Positions 33,452 through 46,339 are shown, numbered from the stretch's first letter. The stretch is 64,000 nucleotides of DNA from Anoplolepis gracilipes (GCF_047496725.1 NC_132980.1:3579001-3643000), one strand, 5' to 3'. A program made the numbers and translations. Notes: generated by a model not told the origin, from the sequence alone.

Positions 33452-36400
33452 GTGCGAAAGACGGTTAGATTCGCGGACCCAACCCCACCCCACACAGCGA
33501 GTGGCCCGGCGCCACAGGAATTAGGTAGGATAAGCTCTAGCTTAGGTAGTGCGTCCACGGGTGTTAGGATGCTGCAGCTGAACATGCGACGTTCGGCTGT
33601 AGTAACGGGTGAGGTATGTCAACTCGTAGTCGAAAAGGGACTTGACGTCTTATTATTGCAGGAACCACACGTCGGGAAGCAGGGTTCGGGTTACACAGTC
33701 GTAGGATTAGGCATAGGGATGAAGGTTGCCGCAGTGCGCTCACAACGTCCGTAGGCAGCAGTGGTAATCTGCAATCCCAATTTAGATACGGTTTTCGTCT
33801 CGCAGCTTAGCACTACGCATTGTGTCTGCGTGGAAGTGCGGGCCCCCAGCTTCTCCTTCTACGTTGTCTCGTGCTACTTCCAGTACAGCGACGAGATTGA
33901 GAAGCACCTCAGCCACCTCGAAACGGTGCTTTGTTCACTGAGGGGGGAGAGACTTATTATAGGTGTAGACGCCAATGCTCGATCGTCACTCTGGGGTCCC
34001 CAAGAGACAGACATTAGAGGTGCCAGATTCGAGGACCTCATCAGGGCATTTGGCATGTCAGTGGTCAACGATGCTGGACAGCCGCCCACCTTTTGGACGA
34101 CAAGGGGTTCGTCATTCATCGACGTAACCCTGACGTCGCCCTCCATGAACAAGTTCATCTGTGACTGGAAGGTAAGGTGTGACTGGACCACCAGTGACCA
34201 CAGGGCCGTGGACATAAGATTGAGATTGCCGAAAGAGTCAGGTGCCGATCGGGGCGCTGGGAACACGAGGTTCGACACAAGTCGGGCCGACTGGGAACGG
34301 TTCTCTGTCACCCTGACAGATCTTTCAAGATCGCAACTGGAGGCTATCGATCTGTGCTCCACAATAGAAGTAGAGAAAATGGCAGAAACGCTCACAGTGG
34401 TGCTCACGGAGACCTGTGCTGCGTCAATGCCCAGGAAGCGCAAATTTAGGAAGTCCAACCCGTGGTGGACTAAAAAACTAACGATAGTCAAGAAAAAAAT
34501 ATATAGGCTGCGTCGTGCCCTTCAGGGAGGGCAAGAGGACCCTACTTACCTCCGGGTACTGCTGGAGTATCGTTCTTCGCAAAGGCAGTACTGTAGGGGG
34601 GTGAAACGGGCGAAACTCGCAAGCTGGCGGAAGTTCGTCACATCGCACGGCAACCGGGAGCCCTGGGGCTTCGTTTACAAGCAACAGGCGAGCAAACTCC
34701 AGGTTGAGAGGGTGCTAAGCACACTCCGGTGTGGTGAATATTCCACAAAGTCACTAGGGGAGACCGCTAGTTACCTCCTGGATGTGCACATCCCAGATGA
34801 CCGGGAGATAGAAGACACGCTCGAACAGCGTGAAATTAGAAACGCATGCAGGGTCGCTCCCGATACAGCCGACGCCTCTTTCTTCACGGAGGCGGAAATG
34901 GCTCGCGCGATGAAAACTTTTAAAAACAATAAAGCTCCGGGTTTAGATCTAGTCGAGGTCGCCGTACTCAAGGCGGCCTGTAAAATAATCCCCGGTCAGT
35001 TAGTTAGGCTTTTCAACGGGTGTCTCCAGTGGGGCGTCTTTCCTTCTGTCTGGAAGGAGGGTTCACTCCGAATCCTGCTGAAAGGCGAAGACAAGAACGA
35101 GAGAGACCCGAAATCCTACAGACCCCATTTGTCTCCTCTCCGTAATAGGAAAACTTTTCGAGAAGCTTATAAAAGCTCGTCTGCTAGACACGTCACTGGC
35201 ACTGGGGAAGGTCTCCGATCGACAATTCGGGTTCATGCCCGGAAGGTCGACGGAGGAAGCTGTCGTGGAGTTGCGACGGATGGTCTCTGCCTCCGAAAGG
35301 AGGTACGCTATTGCGCTTCTCTTTGACATTTCCGGGGCTTTTGACAATGTCTGGTGGCCCCTTGTGTTAGATAGTCTTAAGAAACGAGATTGTCCGCGTA
35401 ATATCTTCGAAGTACTCCGGAGTTACTTCAGCGATCGAAGTGTAAAAATTTCTCTTAGCTCCGCGGAAGTGTCCAAGCGGGCCAAGAGGGGATGCCCTCA
35501 GGGTTCCGTTTTGGGCCCGGCCTGCTGGAACCTCATGTTTGATGGCCTATTGAGATTACTGGAAGACGTGATTCCAGATAGATTCGCCGCGTACGCGGAC
35601 GACCTCGTGGTCGTCATAAACGGAAACTCGCGAAGAGAACTCGAGACAGAAGGCCAACGTGTAGTTAACATAATAACAGAATGGTGTAGGTCCGCGAAAC
35701 TTCAGATTTCCGAGCGTAAAACTGAAGCCATCATTCTGAAATCCGACGCGATCGCGAGAAACCCGATAGGTAGACGGGGAGGAGCACGACCGGATAGGAA
35801 GCAAAAAACAAATAAGAAAACCGTCGACTTCGAAAATAGACCGCCAATTATTAAAATCGGAGAAACAAAAATAGGGTTTAAGCAAACTGTTAGGTATCTT
35901 GGCGTCTACCTGGATAGAAATTTAAAGGTTAGATCGCACTGCGAATACTTAAACAGCAAAGTCGGGCCGCTGTTCGAGAAGTTAGGTAGAGTAGCGAGAG
36001 CCCATTGGGGCCTGCGTTTTAGGACACTCTCTACAATCTACCGGGGCGTGTTCGCACCGACAGTGGCTTATGCCGCTGCGGGATGGGCCGACCTGTGTAC
36101 GGAGAGAGATATTAGAATTCTGAAAGCCTTGCAGCGTCGAGTCTTAATTTCAATGACTGGCGCATACCGCACGGCCTCGTGGGAATCACTTTGCGTTGTC
36201 GGAGGAGCGACTCCTGTAGATATAGTTCTTCGCGAAGGTGCCGCGCGTTATAACGTTAGGTCGGGAAAAGACGCCAAGATCGGTAATATTGAGATCCCCG
36301 CCGGAACCGAAAGAAAAACTGCGATTGTAGGAATTAAAAATGAGGCGATAAATATGTGGCAGACCCGATGGAACTCTTCAAGTAAGGGTCGTACCACATT

Positions 36401-36749
36401 CGCCTTCTTTAGGGACGTGCGAGATAGACTAGCTGCGCGTTCGTTGGAAATAAATCATTGGAGCACACAGATCCTCACTGGACACGGAGACTTTTGGGAA
36501 AGACTCGCGGCGTTAAGTCTCGTGGAAAGTGAAGTGTGCATTTGCGGAGGTGGAGTTGACTCAATTCAGCACTTCTTGCTGGAATGTCCCCTCTTTGACG
36601 CGCAGAGAGAGATCCTGCGAAGCGTCGTACCGGAAGGTGAATGGCAATGGCCGGATGTGGCACGCTTTTTCGTGTCAAGCCCAGAGGCCCTTTCCGTGTT
36701 CACCGACTTTTGCCGAGAATCCCTCTGGCTGAAGGGATACGAATCGTAG
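33452..36749 (+). pseudogene. R1-clade LINE ORF2: endonuclease and reverse transcriptase (R1-A)
   Basis: The endonuclease begins near 33570 (MLQLNMRRSAVVTGEV, LLLQEPHVG) and includes VDANARSSLWG and TTSDHRAVDIR. The RT includes NNKAPGLDLVEVAVLK, FMPGRSTEEAVVELRRM, GCPQGSVLGPACWN and an intact YADD (codons 35592-35603). It ends with a Cys-rich C-terminus (CICGGGVDSIQHFLLEC) and TAG at 36747-36749. Lesions: TAG at 33752-33754 in the endonuclease, and one extra base near 35124-35128 that shifts the frame in front of ICLLSVIGKLFEKL. Otherwise the 3.3-kb frame is open. It would nick a target and copy its own RNA there. This is the best-preserved LINE in the window. The 3' untranslated part runs into about 37000, where a minus-strand LINE begins. 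Confidence 0.9.
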
Positions 36750-37059
36750 ATTATATATTAGGTAGGTCCGTTGTTCAACCGAAGAGGTCGGAGCCTTCGG
36801 GTATGGGGGTGTGACCCCGTAATCTTCTCGGGACAACCACGCTCTCGAGCAGCGTCGCGTTAGAGGAAATTAGGTAGAACTCCATTTACCTTATTACGCC
36901 CACCTATCCCACTATTCCCTTCGCCCGACAGGGTCAGAAGCGTTCATCCAGGTCGGGATGCAAATGGACAGGCCTCCCCGTGGTCCCCGTGGGCACGACG
37001 GATAAGATAGCGGGGTGAAGGAGTCGGATAGTGGCGAATGCCAGCCGGCGGAGTCTATG

Positions 37060-38410
37060 TCACCCTAAGGAAGGAAGGATGGGCTTATTCGTCGTGGCCA
37101 AACTGTCCATCCTGCACACACGAACCAGCAGGCGCTACTGGATTTTTCCATCGCCCGTCTCGGGGCGGTTCCAATAGACAGTGGATGTAAAAATGTGGCG
37201 TATGCCTGAAAGGGCGAGGTAGCACGGGCCTTTCCCACTCGTGGGAACGGCTCACACATTAACTGCCAATAACAGCAGTGGCAGCCTCTCTCTCTCTCGT
37301 TCGGCCACCTCCTTCCGCGTCATTACATTTCTGCAGAAGGAGGTGACTGCTGTCCAATTCTCCTCGCTTTCGACCATTTTCTGTATTATGGCCGGGAGCG
37401 AGAGATCCTCTCCGACTATGCTTTGGAGGACACAGCGCTCGTCTGTCCACGCTGGGCAGTGCTCCAGCGTGTGTTGCACCGTGTCCCTCTCGTCCTCGCA
37501 GTGGTGGCAATGCGTCGTACTTTTCTTCCCGATTTTACCCAGGTAAGCACCGAAGCAGCTATGCCCGGTGAGTACCTGGGTAAGGTGGAACGACAGTTTG
37601 CCGTGAGGTCTCTCTGTCCATTCCTGAAGGACAGGCCCCACGGCCCCGGCGACTCTGTTCCCTGATTCTGTTGGGAGAATGGAGGTACGTACATACCCCT
37701 CCCACTCCCCCATCATTTGTCGCAGGGTTTGGAGCCTCGTGACGACCCTATTCCCGGAATCATTTGGGGGAATGGAGGTATGTATATACTCCCCCCACTC
37801 ACCCATCATTTGTCGCCGGGCTTGGAGCCTCACGTCACCCCGAATTCTGGCTGTAATGGGCACCCCTAGTCTATGGAGCTCTTTTATCCTTTCATACGTT
37901 CGAGCATGTGCTCGAGCAAGAAGCTCCATGGGGAGTAGACCCGCCAGGATCGAGGCCGACACCGTCCTATATCCTCGGACGACGCGGATGGCTATTCTGC
38001 GCTGTATTCTTCGCAGAATGTCACGAATATGCTTCGTGGCCACCGCCTCGTCCGCTCATACCGATGCCCCATATAGGGCAACAGAATTGACGGTGTTCGC
38101 ATAAAGGCTGCGCACCTTGTCGTCTGGCCCTCCCAAATTAGGCATCAGGCGGCTCAATGCCCCCGATACCCGATTAATCTTCTCGGCCAGGTGGCTAAAG
38201 TGGTCGCGGAAGCTCCACTTCCCGTCCAGTTGTAGCCCTAGGTACTTCAGGCTTTCTTGTATCTGGACGGGAGTGTCGTCCACCTAGACATGGACTCTGG
38301 GCGGTTTTCCCCGGAGACCGTCATGGAAGAAGACGGCCTCCGTTTTATTTGGGGCCACCCTAAAGCCCATGTCCCTTATCGCTCGCACGACGCATGCCAC
38401 CTCAAAGTCG
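37060..38410 (-). pseudogene. R1-clade LINE (R1-B copy 1), RT C-terminus and 3' UTR, 5'-truncated
   Basis: Minus strand from about 38410: VACVVRAIRDMG and KTEAVFFHDGL, TAG at 38286-38284, then VDDTPVQIQESLKYLGLQLDGKW and VNSVALYGASV. The C-terminal region continues in the frame 38043-37252 with a zinc-type motif CHHCEDERDTVQHTLEHC. The 3' UTR extends to about 37060. The catalytic YADD region is absent, lost with the 5' end: the usual 5' truncation of a LINE insertion. Close relatives are R1-B copies 2 and 3, and it supplies the 3' part that both of those lack. Confidence 0.85.
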
Positions 38411-38808
38411 GCCGTCCATATATATACAACCTAGGATACATCTTTTCCTCGTTCTATTTTATATGTGTATGACTCTCATATTAATAATAATAATAGAATT
38501 TCTTACGAAAAGTTTGTTCCAACTACTTCGTTCTATGAATCTCTTCAAACTCAGCGACATAAAGCACATCATTACCAAATATAATATTATGATAATATTT
38601 CGATCTTCATAAAAAGCTCAAGTAAAATGCAAATGTTTTCTATAAATGTTTTATATAACAGAAAGAGCCTTCTCGACTAATATTTACTTGTGAAAGAAAC
38701 AATCTCGATCGAAGTCATGTAGGACACAATCTTGATCAAAATCAAGCAAGATGCAATCTCGATCAGAGCCAAACAGGAAGCAGATCACAAGATAGAAAAG
38801 TAGGGTAT
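38411..38808. other. Spacer without genes
   Basis: AT-rich; short direct repeats of CAATCTCGATCRRAGYC near 38700-38770. No gene seen. Confidence 0.5.
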
Positions 38809-40174
38809 GTACACGCAACAGCATAAATAGTGTTCGTCGGTAAATGTGTATGTACGTACGTGTATGACAACCGAGAGCGTCACATACACATGCAGCGCGT
38901 ACGTGTCACTTGAAGCGTGGCGGAGTTCATACAGCGGAGGAGAAAAAAGTGGGAGGCAATCCGATGTTGCATCCTTAGCGCAAACCGCACGATCGAGAGA
39001 GAAAGCATGACAAGACGTGATGCCGATTAGTGGTGTCCTGTAGCACTGCCTCACTCACTCTACGCTTGAATGCAGGAGGAATGAGCGAGAGAGCTATAGG
39101 ACACCGCGTTGTCTCTATATGCGTCTCGTTCGCTCTCGCGCTTATGTCATGCTTTCTTTCTTATTCCTTCAAGAAACGTGGCTGAACCTTGCGCATCGAA
39201 TGCCGGCATTCGTAAAATTATAATTATATTATATTAATATTAGAAGTTCGGTTTCATATACAGCAAAAAAACATATGATTATTCTAATTAAATATTAATT
39301 TATTTATGATTGCGTATTTTTTTTTCTATTTATGTAAAAAAATTTGGTAAAAAATATATATACATGTATCATTATGAGTAATTTTGAGATTTACTAGAAC
39401 AGTAATTGTAAACTTGCATCCGTTTGTAATTAAATTTATAATTACATATAAATAAATGTGTAGAAATGATAATTCGTGATATAAAATATTTTTCGTAATT
39501 GTATTATTACAAAACTCAAATTTTAAATTCCCGATAAAAAATTTCTTATGTATAGTTATGCAGAATTGAATATTATTATACAGGATTCAACACAATTGTG
39601 TAAAAATATATATAATTATTATAGATGACACCGTATAAAACGTTACGTATATTTATATATAAATGGATTGATAGCTACAATTAGAATTATGTATATGTAA
39701 GCTTATACATACTTATACACAATGCCTGCAACATTTTATGTATAATTATTAATAATTATATATAAAATGGACAAATTTCGTATATAAATTTGTATAATTA
39801 GATACGACTATTTTTGTCTGATTATATATAAAAATTTTTTACCGGGTTTATAACACAATATCGATATCTGATCGAATTCATGGTTTGTCAAATAAACCAA
39901 CCAGCATTTAACTGTAAATTTACAATACTTATATAAAAATGTAACTAATTTAGGGAAGATAACGTTATGCTGCGTAATATTACAAAAATTTAGATATCTT
40001 CATAAAATTTTTTTAAATATTAATGATTAAATTATACATATATTAATATTAAATATTAATTTAAAGTAAATTAAAAATATCTATTTTCTCTCTTTTTTTA
40101 TTTATTTTTATAAATACATATATATATATTTTTATATATAATTATATATAAAATATAAAATAAAAAAAAATATT

Positions 40175-40238
<64 letters not shown>

Positions 40239-40298
40239 ATTTATATATAAAAAATATTATATATATATATATATATGATTATATAGAATTATATATAC

Positions 40299-40400
40299 TG
40301 TTACGTCCGTGTCAGCTGTGAGGAAATCGATATATCGATCGGTCGAAAGTTTGAAAGAAAAACAAGCGTCGCAAGAAGACGAGTTTGCTTTCGGACGTAA

Positions 40401-40404
<4 letters not shown>
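40299..40404. mobile_element. Small MITE-like unit, GTTACGTCCG ends (left arm)
   Basis: Begins GTTACGTCCGTGTC and ends GCTTTCGGACGTAAC, with ~100 bp between. The mirrored copy is at about 43428-43531. Flanked by TA microsatellites. Confidence 0.55.
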
Positions 40405-40437
<33 letters not shown>

Positions 40438-40544
40438 GTATAGGAACGAGTGAGACGCCTATAGACGCTTCTCCTCGCGGTGTGAAAGTTTTATTGGCCC
40501 TGAAAAGGGCCGATCGTGGGACAAGCGCGGAAGCTGCATTTCAT

Positions 40545-41577
40545 TTAATAGTCTGTCCAGTATCCGTCTCGGTCAATAACTTGATTGAGTCGATTTGGTA
40601 TCGAATCAATCAAGTTTGCAAGAAAGTCTGGTTGATGCCAAAGCCTATCCCAGACTTCTCTCGCATGGTTAACTAACGCTGCTATCGTCCTCTCCCGTCT
40701 TGGTTCCTATCGTTGAACCATTTGTGCCCAGACATTTTCGATCAAATTTAGATCTGGTGAATGTGCAGGCCAGTTGACCAATTGAATCTCCGGATGATCC
40801 CGAAACCATGCCTGTGTTTCATGTAAGGTATGAACTCCGGAGTTATCCTGCACTAACCGGATAACTGGTACATCCTTTGCGGGATAGATTGCGCGTACTG
40901 AAGGAAGAAGAACATCCTCCAGTATGCAAATATAGTCCGCAGAGTTCATCCGCGAGGGAATTTGCACCAATTCACCGATTGCAGTTCCCGAAATCCAGCC
41001 CCACATTCCACACGAAATCCTTCCACTTTTGTGAAGAGACACAACATGGTTCGGATGCAACCTTTGATCTCTTGGTTGCCATACATGAGGTGTGCGGTCG
41101 ACAGACGATACAAAGACCTTTTCATCGGTCCAGATCACAGCTTCCCACTCCTCACGGCTCGTCACCAGGTTCTCCAAAGCGAACGCAATGCGCTGTTCCC
41201 GATGAACAGGAGTCAACGGAATTTTTGTGGGCTGGACGGTAACAATGTAACCCAGCTTCGTTCAGACGTCGCCGGGCGGTCCGATCCGATACTTGGACGT
41301 TCGCCGCGTTGAGAGCCTCTTGGACAGCGCCGAAGGGTTGCTCAACTGCTGCGGCAACGATAGCCTCGTCTTCTTCCGTCCTGGTTTTACGAGGCCTACG
41401 ATTATGCCGACGATGATCATGCAAAGCATGATCACTACCATCGGCAAATCGTTGTATCCATCGTCGAACAGTTTTGTCAGAGCACAGAATCGCAGCAGCG
41501 ATTTCCGCTACTGTTCTTCCGGCCTGCCACTGTCCGACGATGCGACCTCGTATCTCAGGACACAAGTTTTGAGGCAT
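40545..41577 (-). pseudogene. Tc1-like DD35E transposase, left-arm copy, frameshifted
   Basis: Mirror copy of the plus-strand gene at 42245. ATG at 41577. An extra T in a T-run (five instead of four, near 41221-41225) shifts the frame after ...GLHCYRPAHK. The catalytic part is then open at 41216-40707 and ends at the same in-frame TAG as its twin (40709-40707). The C-terminal tail continues in frame to TAA at 40547-40545. N-terminal helix-turn-helix (AEIAAAILCSDKTVRRWIQ), WTDEKVF, QDNSGVH and SPDLNLIENVW are all present. One small lesion separates it from the twin, so the two copies are young relative to each other. Confidence 0.9.
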
Positions 41578-41804
41578 CGTAACACTTATCGCGATTAATA
41601 ATGCGTTCTCCGCTATGGCATCACGATAAATAATTTAATAAAACAAAAATAGAAAGGAAATAAAAAGTTGAAAAACGCGGTCTCCTAATAATGCATCAAT
41701 AAACAAAGAATAAATAAAAAGAAAAGAGAAACGGCATTGTTCGTATGAGTGAGACAGATATAAAGACCTATATATAGGTAATATTATATATATATATAAT
41801 ATTA

Positions 41805-42023
41805 CAAAAATTTAGATATCATCATAAAATTTTTTTAAATATTAATGATTAAATTATACATATATTAATATTAAATATTAATATATGTATAATTTAATCA
41901 TTAATATTTAAAAAAATTTTATGATGATATCTAAATTTTTTTAATATTAAATATTAATATATGTATAATTTAATCATTAATATTTAAAAAAATTTTATGA
42001 TGATATCTAAATTTTTGTAATAT
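41805..42023. repeat. Palindrome centre with three AT-rich units
   Basis: A ~75-bp unit (AAAAATTTAGATATCATC...ATTATACATATATTAATATT) occurs once forward and twice in reverse, so the spacer is asymmetric. The same unit, with CTTC for CATC, also occurs once in each arm near 39985 and 43790. Confidence 0.8.
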
Positions 42024-42244
42024 TATATATATATATAATATTACCTATATATAGGTCTTTATATCTGTCTCACTCATACGAACAATGCCGTTTCTCTTTT
42101 CTTTTTATTTATTCTTTGTTTATTGATGCATTATTAGGAGACCGCGTTTTTCAACTTTTTATTTCCTTTCTATTTTTGTTTTATTAAATTATTTATCGTG
42201 ATGCCATAGCGGAGAACGCATTATTAATCGCGATAAGTGTTACG

Positions 42245-43276
42245 ATGCCTCAAAACTTGTGTCCTGAGATACGAGGTCGCATCGTCGGACAGTGGCAGGC
42301 CGGAAGAACAGTAGCGGAAATCGCTGCTGCGATTCTGTGCTCTGACAAAACTGTTCGACGATGGATACAACGATTTGCCGATGGTAGTGATCATGCTTTG
42401 CATGATCATCGTCGGCATAATCGTAGGCCTCGTAAAACCAGGACGGAAGAAGACGAGGCTATCGTTGCCGCAGCAGTTGAGCAACCCTTCGGCGCTGTCC
42501 AAGAGGCTCTCAACGCGGCGAACGTCCAAGTATCGGATCGGACCGCCCGGCGACGTCTGAACGAAGCTGGGTTACATTGTTACCGTCCAGCCCACAAAAT
42601 TCCGTTGACTCCTGTTCATCGGGAACAGCGCATTGCGTTCGCTTTGGAGAACCTGGTGACGAGCCGTGAGGAGTGGGAAGCTGTGATCTGGACCGATGAA
42701 AAGGTCTTTGTATCGTCTGTCGACCGCACACCTCATGTATGGCAACCAAGAGATCAAAGGTTGCATCCGAACCATGTTGTGTCTCTTCACAAAAGTGGAA
42801 GGATTTCGTGTGGAATGTGGGGCTGGATTTCGGGAACTGCAATCGGTGAATTGGTGCAAATTCCCTCGCGGATGAACTCTGCGGACTATATTTGCATACT
42901 GGAGGATGTTCTTCTTCCTTCAGTACGCGCAATCTATCCCGCAAAGGATGTACCAGTTATCCGGTTAGTGCAGGATAACTCCGGAGTTCATACCTTACAT
43001 GAAACACAGGCATGGTTTCGGGATCATCCGGAGATTCAATTGGTCAACTGGCCTGCACATTCACCAGATCTAAATTTGATCGAAAATGTCTGGGCACAAA
43101 TGGTTCAACGATAGGAACCAAGACGGGAGAGGACGATAGCAGCGTTAGTTAACCATGCGAGAGAAGTCTGGGATAGGCTTTGGCATCAACCAGACTTTCT
43201 TGCAAACTTGATTGATTCGATACCAAATCGACTCAATCAAGTTATTGACCGAGACGGATACTGGACAGACTATTAA
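42245..43276 (+). CDS. Tc1-like DD35E transposase, right-arm copy, one in-frame TAG
   Basis: ATG at 42245 and 289 codons open to TAG at 43112-43114; the frame then continues 53 codons (EPRRERTIAALVNHAREVW...) to TAA at 43274-43276. Domains: paired helix-turn-helix (about residues 10-110), first Asp in WTDEKVF (about 155), second Asp in QDNSGVH, Glu in SPDLNLIENVW. Counting gives 35 residues between the second Asp and Glu, one more than classic Tc1 (DD34E). The tail after the TAG resembles normal Tc1 C-termini, so the TAG is probably a mutation shared with the left-arm copy and older than the duplication. The truncated protein keeps all catalytic residues, so activity is possible but unproven. 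No clean inverted ends of a single element could be found inside the arm. Confidence 0.85.
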
Positions 43277-43383
43277 ATGAAATGCAGCTTCCGCGCTTGT
43301 CCCACGATCGGCCCTTTTCAGGGCCAATAAAACTTTCACACCGCGAGGAGAAGCGTCTATAGGCGTCTCACTCGTTCCTATAC

Positions 43384-43427
<44 letters not shown>

Positions 43428-43428
<1 letters not shown>

Positions 43429-43531
43429 TTACGTCCGAAAGCAAACTCGTCTTCTTGCGACGCTTGTTTTTCTTTCAAACTTTCGACCGATCGATATATC
43501 GATTTCCTCACAGCTGACACGGACGTAACAG
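43428..43531. mobile_element. Small MITE-like unit, GTTACGTCCG ends (right arm)
   Basis: Reverse-complement twin of 40299-40404. Confidence 0.55.
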
Positions 43532-43592
43532 TATATATAATTCTATATAATCATATATATATATATATATATAATATTTTTTATATATAAAT

Positions 43593-43656
<64 letters not shown>

Positions 43657-45025
43657 AATATTTTTTTTTATTTTATATTTTATATATAATTATATATAAA
43701 AATATATATATATGTATTTATAAAAATAAATAAAAAAAGAGAGAAAATAGATATTTTTAATTTACTTTAAATTAATATTTAATATTAATATATGTATAAT
43801 TTAATCATTAATATTTAAAAAAATTTTATGAAGATATCTAAATTTTTGTAATATTACGCAGCATAACGTTATCTTCCCTAAATTAGTTACATTTTTATAT
43901 AAGTATTGTAAATTTACAGTTAAATGCTGGTTGGTTCATTTGACAAACCATGAATTCGATCAGATATCGATATTGTGTTATAAACCCGGTAAAAAATTTT
44001 TATATATAATCAGACAAAAATAGTCGTATCTAATTATACAAATTTATATACGAAATTTGTCCATTTTATATATAATTATTAATAATTATACATAAAATGT
44101 TGCAGGCATTGTGTATAAGTATGTATAAGCTTACATATACATAATTCTAATTGTAGCTATCAATCCATTTATATATAAATATACGTAACGTTTTATACGG
44201 TGTCATCTATAATAATTATATATATTTTTACACAATTGTGTTGAATCCTGTATAATAATATTCAATTCTGCATAACTATACATAAGAAATTTTTTATCGG
44301 GAATTTAAAATTTGAGTTTTGTAATAATACAATTACGAAAAATATTTTATATCACGAATTATCATTTCTACACATTTATTTATATGTAATTATAAATTTA
44401 ATTACAAACGGATGCAAGTTTACAATTACTGTTCTAGTAAATCTCAAAATTACTCATAATGATACATGTATATATATTTTTTACCAAATTTTTTTACATA
44501 AATAGAAAAAAAAATACGCAATCATAAATAAATTAATATTTAATTAGAATAATCATATGTTTTTTTGCTGTATATGAAACCGAACTTCTAATATTAATAT
44601 AATATAATTATAATTTTACGAATGCCGGCATTCGATGCGCAAGGTTCAGCCACGTTTCTTGAAGGAATAAGAAAGAAAGCATGACATAAGCGCGAGAGCG
44701 AACGAGACGCATATAGAGACAACGCGGTGTCCTATAGCTCTCTCGCTCATTCCTCCTGCATTCAAGCGTAGAGTGAGTGAGGCAGTGCTACAGGACACCA
44801 CTAATCGGCATCACGTCTTGTCATGCTTTCTCTCTCGATCGTGCGGTTTGCGCTAAGGATGCAACATCGGATTGCCTCCCACTTTTTTCTCCTCCGCTGC
44901 ATGAACTCCGCCGCGCTTCAAGTGACACGTACGTACGCGCTGCATGTGTATGTGACGCTCTCGGTTGTCATACACGTACGTACATATACATTTACCGACG
45001 GACACCATTTATGCCGGTGCGTGTA

Positions 45026-45171
45026 CACTGCGCGAAATCAATTTGGTCCGTGACCCCTTCTGCGGAGCATGTGGAGAAATGTCAATAATATTTACTAAAA
45101 TTCTAAGGCCAATCGGCCGGTTTCCCTTGTCCCGCGGAAGGGGTCACGAACCAAATCAATTTCGTGCAGTG
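45026..45171. mobile_element. 146-bp palindromic MITE, TA-flanked
   Basis: TA at 45024-45025 and 45172-45173. Inverted ends CACTGCGCGAAATCAATTTG with a ~45-bp near-perfect stem. It sits exactly at the outer border of the right palindrome arm. A Tc1/mariner-type partner is suggested by TA. Confidence 0.85.
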
Positions 45172-45852
45172 TATTCAGAACACACATTTAAAGTATGCAA
45201 TTACATATATTATATATACGTTTTTGCATGCAAATAATGTAATATATATTTGAAAATTTTTATGTTATAGATGTCAATATGAAAAATTAAATATGTTGTC
45301 TCAAAAGAAGATTTTCAGTAAGTTAATTTCGGTTTTAAAAAACATTTTCTTATTTGCTTTCGGAGACTTTTTTAATCAGCTTTTGAGTTAGTTTTTTCAA
45401 ATAGCTTTTATTATTTTTTTAGTAAGAATTTTAGTATAAAAATTGTTATATAAAAATGTAATTAATATAATATAAAATACTATTAAAATTACAAAGTTCT
45501 AGAAATAAGAAACAAAATAAATTTATTTTAAAATCAAAATGTTCATTTTCATATTACACATATTATTTATAGTGTTTATCGAAAACTGATTAAAAAATTT
45601 TATGTATTTATTTTATATTTATTTAAATTATAAATAATTACATTTACATTTGTGTAAATGTAATATTTACTTTAAAATTGTTTCAGATTTCTACGCAAAG
45701 AGATAAATAAATATTATCAGTAAGTAAATATTTTAAAATAATTATATGAAATAATTTCATTTAATATGTAACCATTTGATGAGTGTGTTTTATCAAAGAG
45801 AGCCTCATCAACGATCGTAAATTTTGTAATAAGTTTCAAAGAATTTTATATA

Positions 45853-46256
45853 CAGGTTGTTCTGAAACTACCGGATAATTTCTTAAAATGGATTCTGTAG
45901 AACATTCCAAGATGAAAATTAATACAAAATTTAATACAAAAATATCGAAGCTGTAGTAGTTTTTAACGAAAAATAGTTGTATTTTACGCATGATTTAGAT
46001 TTCGGCAAACACAGCAAAAAATGAAAAGTGATAAAAGAGCTTTTATATTCATATATAAATATTGAAACATTTGTCATTGTGCCGAATTTGAGTGTGCGAA
46101 ACCTGCCTTATCATGCATGAAATATAATTACTTTTAGTTTAAAAACTACTATATAGCTTCGATGATTTTTATATTAAATTTTGTTTTAATTTTTTTGAAA
46201 TGTTTTTAAGAATCTTCTATTAAAGATTATCCCGTAGTTTTAGAACATATTGTATA
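45853..46256. mobile_element. Palindromic MITE, TA-rich flanks
   Basis: Left ACAGGTTGTTCTGAAACTAC and right end, reversed, ACAATATGTTCTAAAACTAC. The arms remain complementary through much of the 400 bp (for example GATGAAAATTAATACAAAAT opposite ATTTTGTTTTAATTTTTTTG). No coding. The stretch 45174-45852 before it has no gene. Confidence 0.75.
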
Positions 46257-46339
46257 TTTATTTCTTATAAATTATATGTATATATATATATTTTATAAAT
46301 TTATGAAATAAATGTCAAATAATTACATTATGTTTGTAG

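Larger units (their letters stand above)
38809..45025. repeat. 6.2-kb near-perfect palindrome with two divergent transposase copies
   Basis: The sequence from 38809 (TACACGC) is repeated in reverse complement up to 45025, giving two arms of ~3.1 kb and a short AT-rich centre (41805-42023). Each arm, from outside in, has ~430 bp of mixed sequence, ~1 kb of AT-rich DNA, a TA/GA microsatellite, a ~105-bp MITE-like unit and a Tc1-like transposase gene. The genes are transcribed outward from the centre. Arms differ at scattered bases (CATACAGCGG vs CATGCAGCGG; five T versus four T in the transposase). The centre has three copies of an ATTTAGATATCATCATAAAA unit. Confidence 0.9.

Noticed and set aside
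33452..36749. R1-clade LINE considered as a telomere- or rDNA-specific insertion
   Set aside because: No TTAGG telomere array or 28S-like flanks are visible around any R1 copy here.
38809..45025. Palindrome considered as a pure assembly artefact
   Set aside because: Arms carry several independent differences, including a frameshift in one gene only, so they are not one sequence read twice. It still needs long-read proof.
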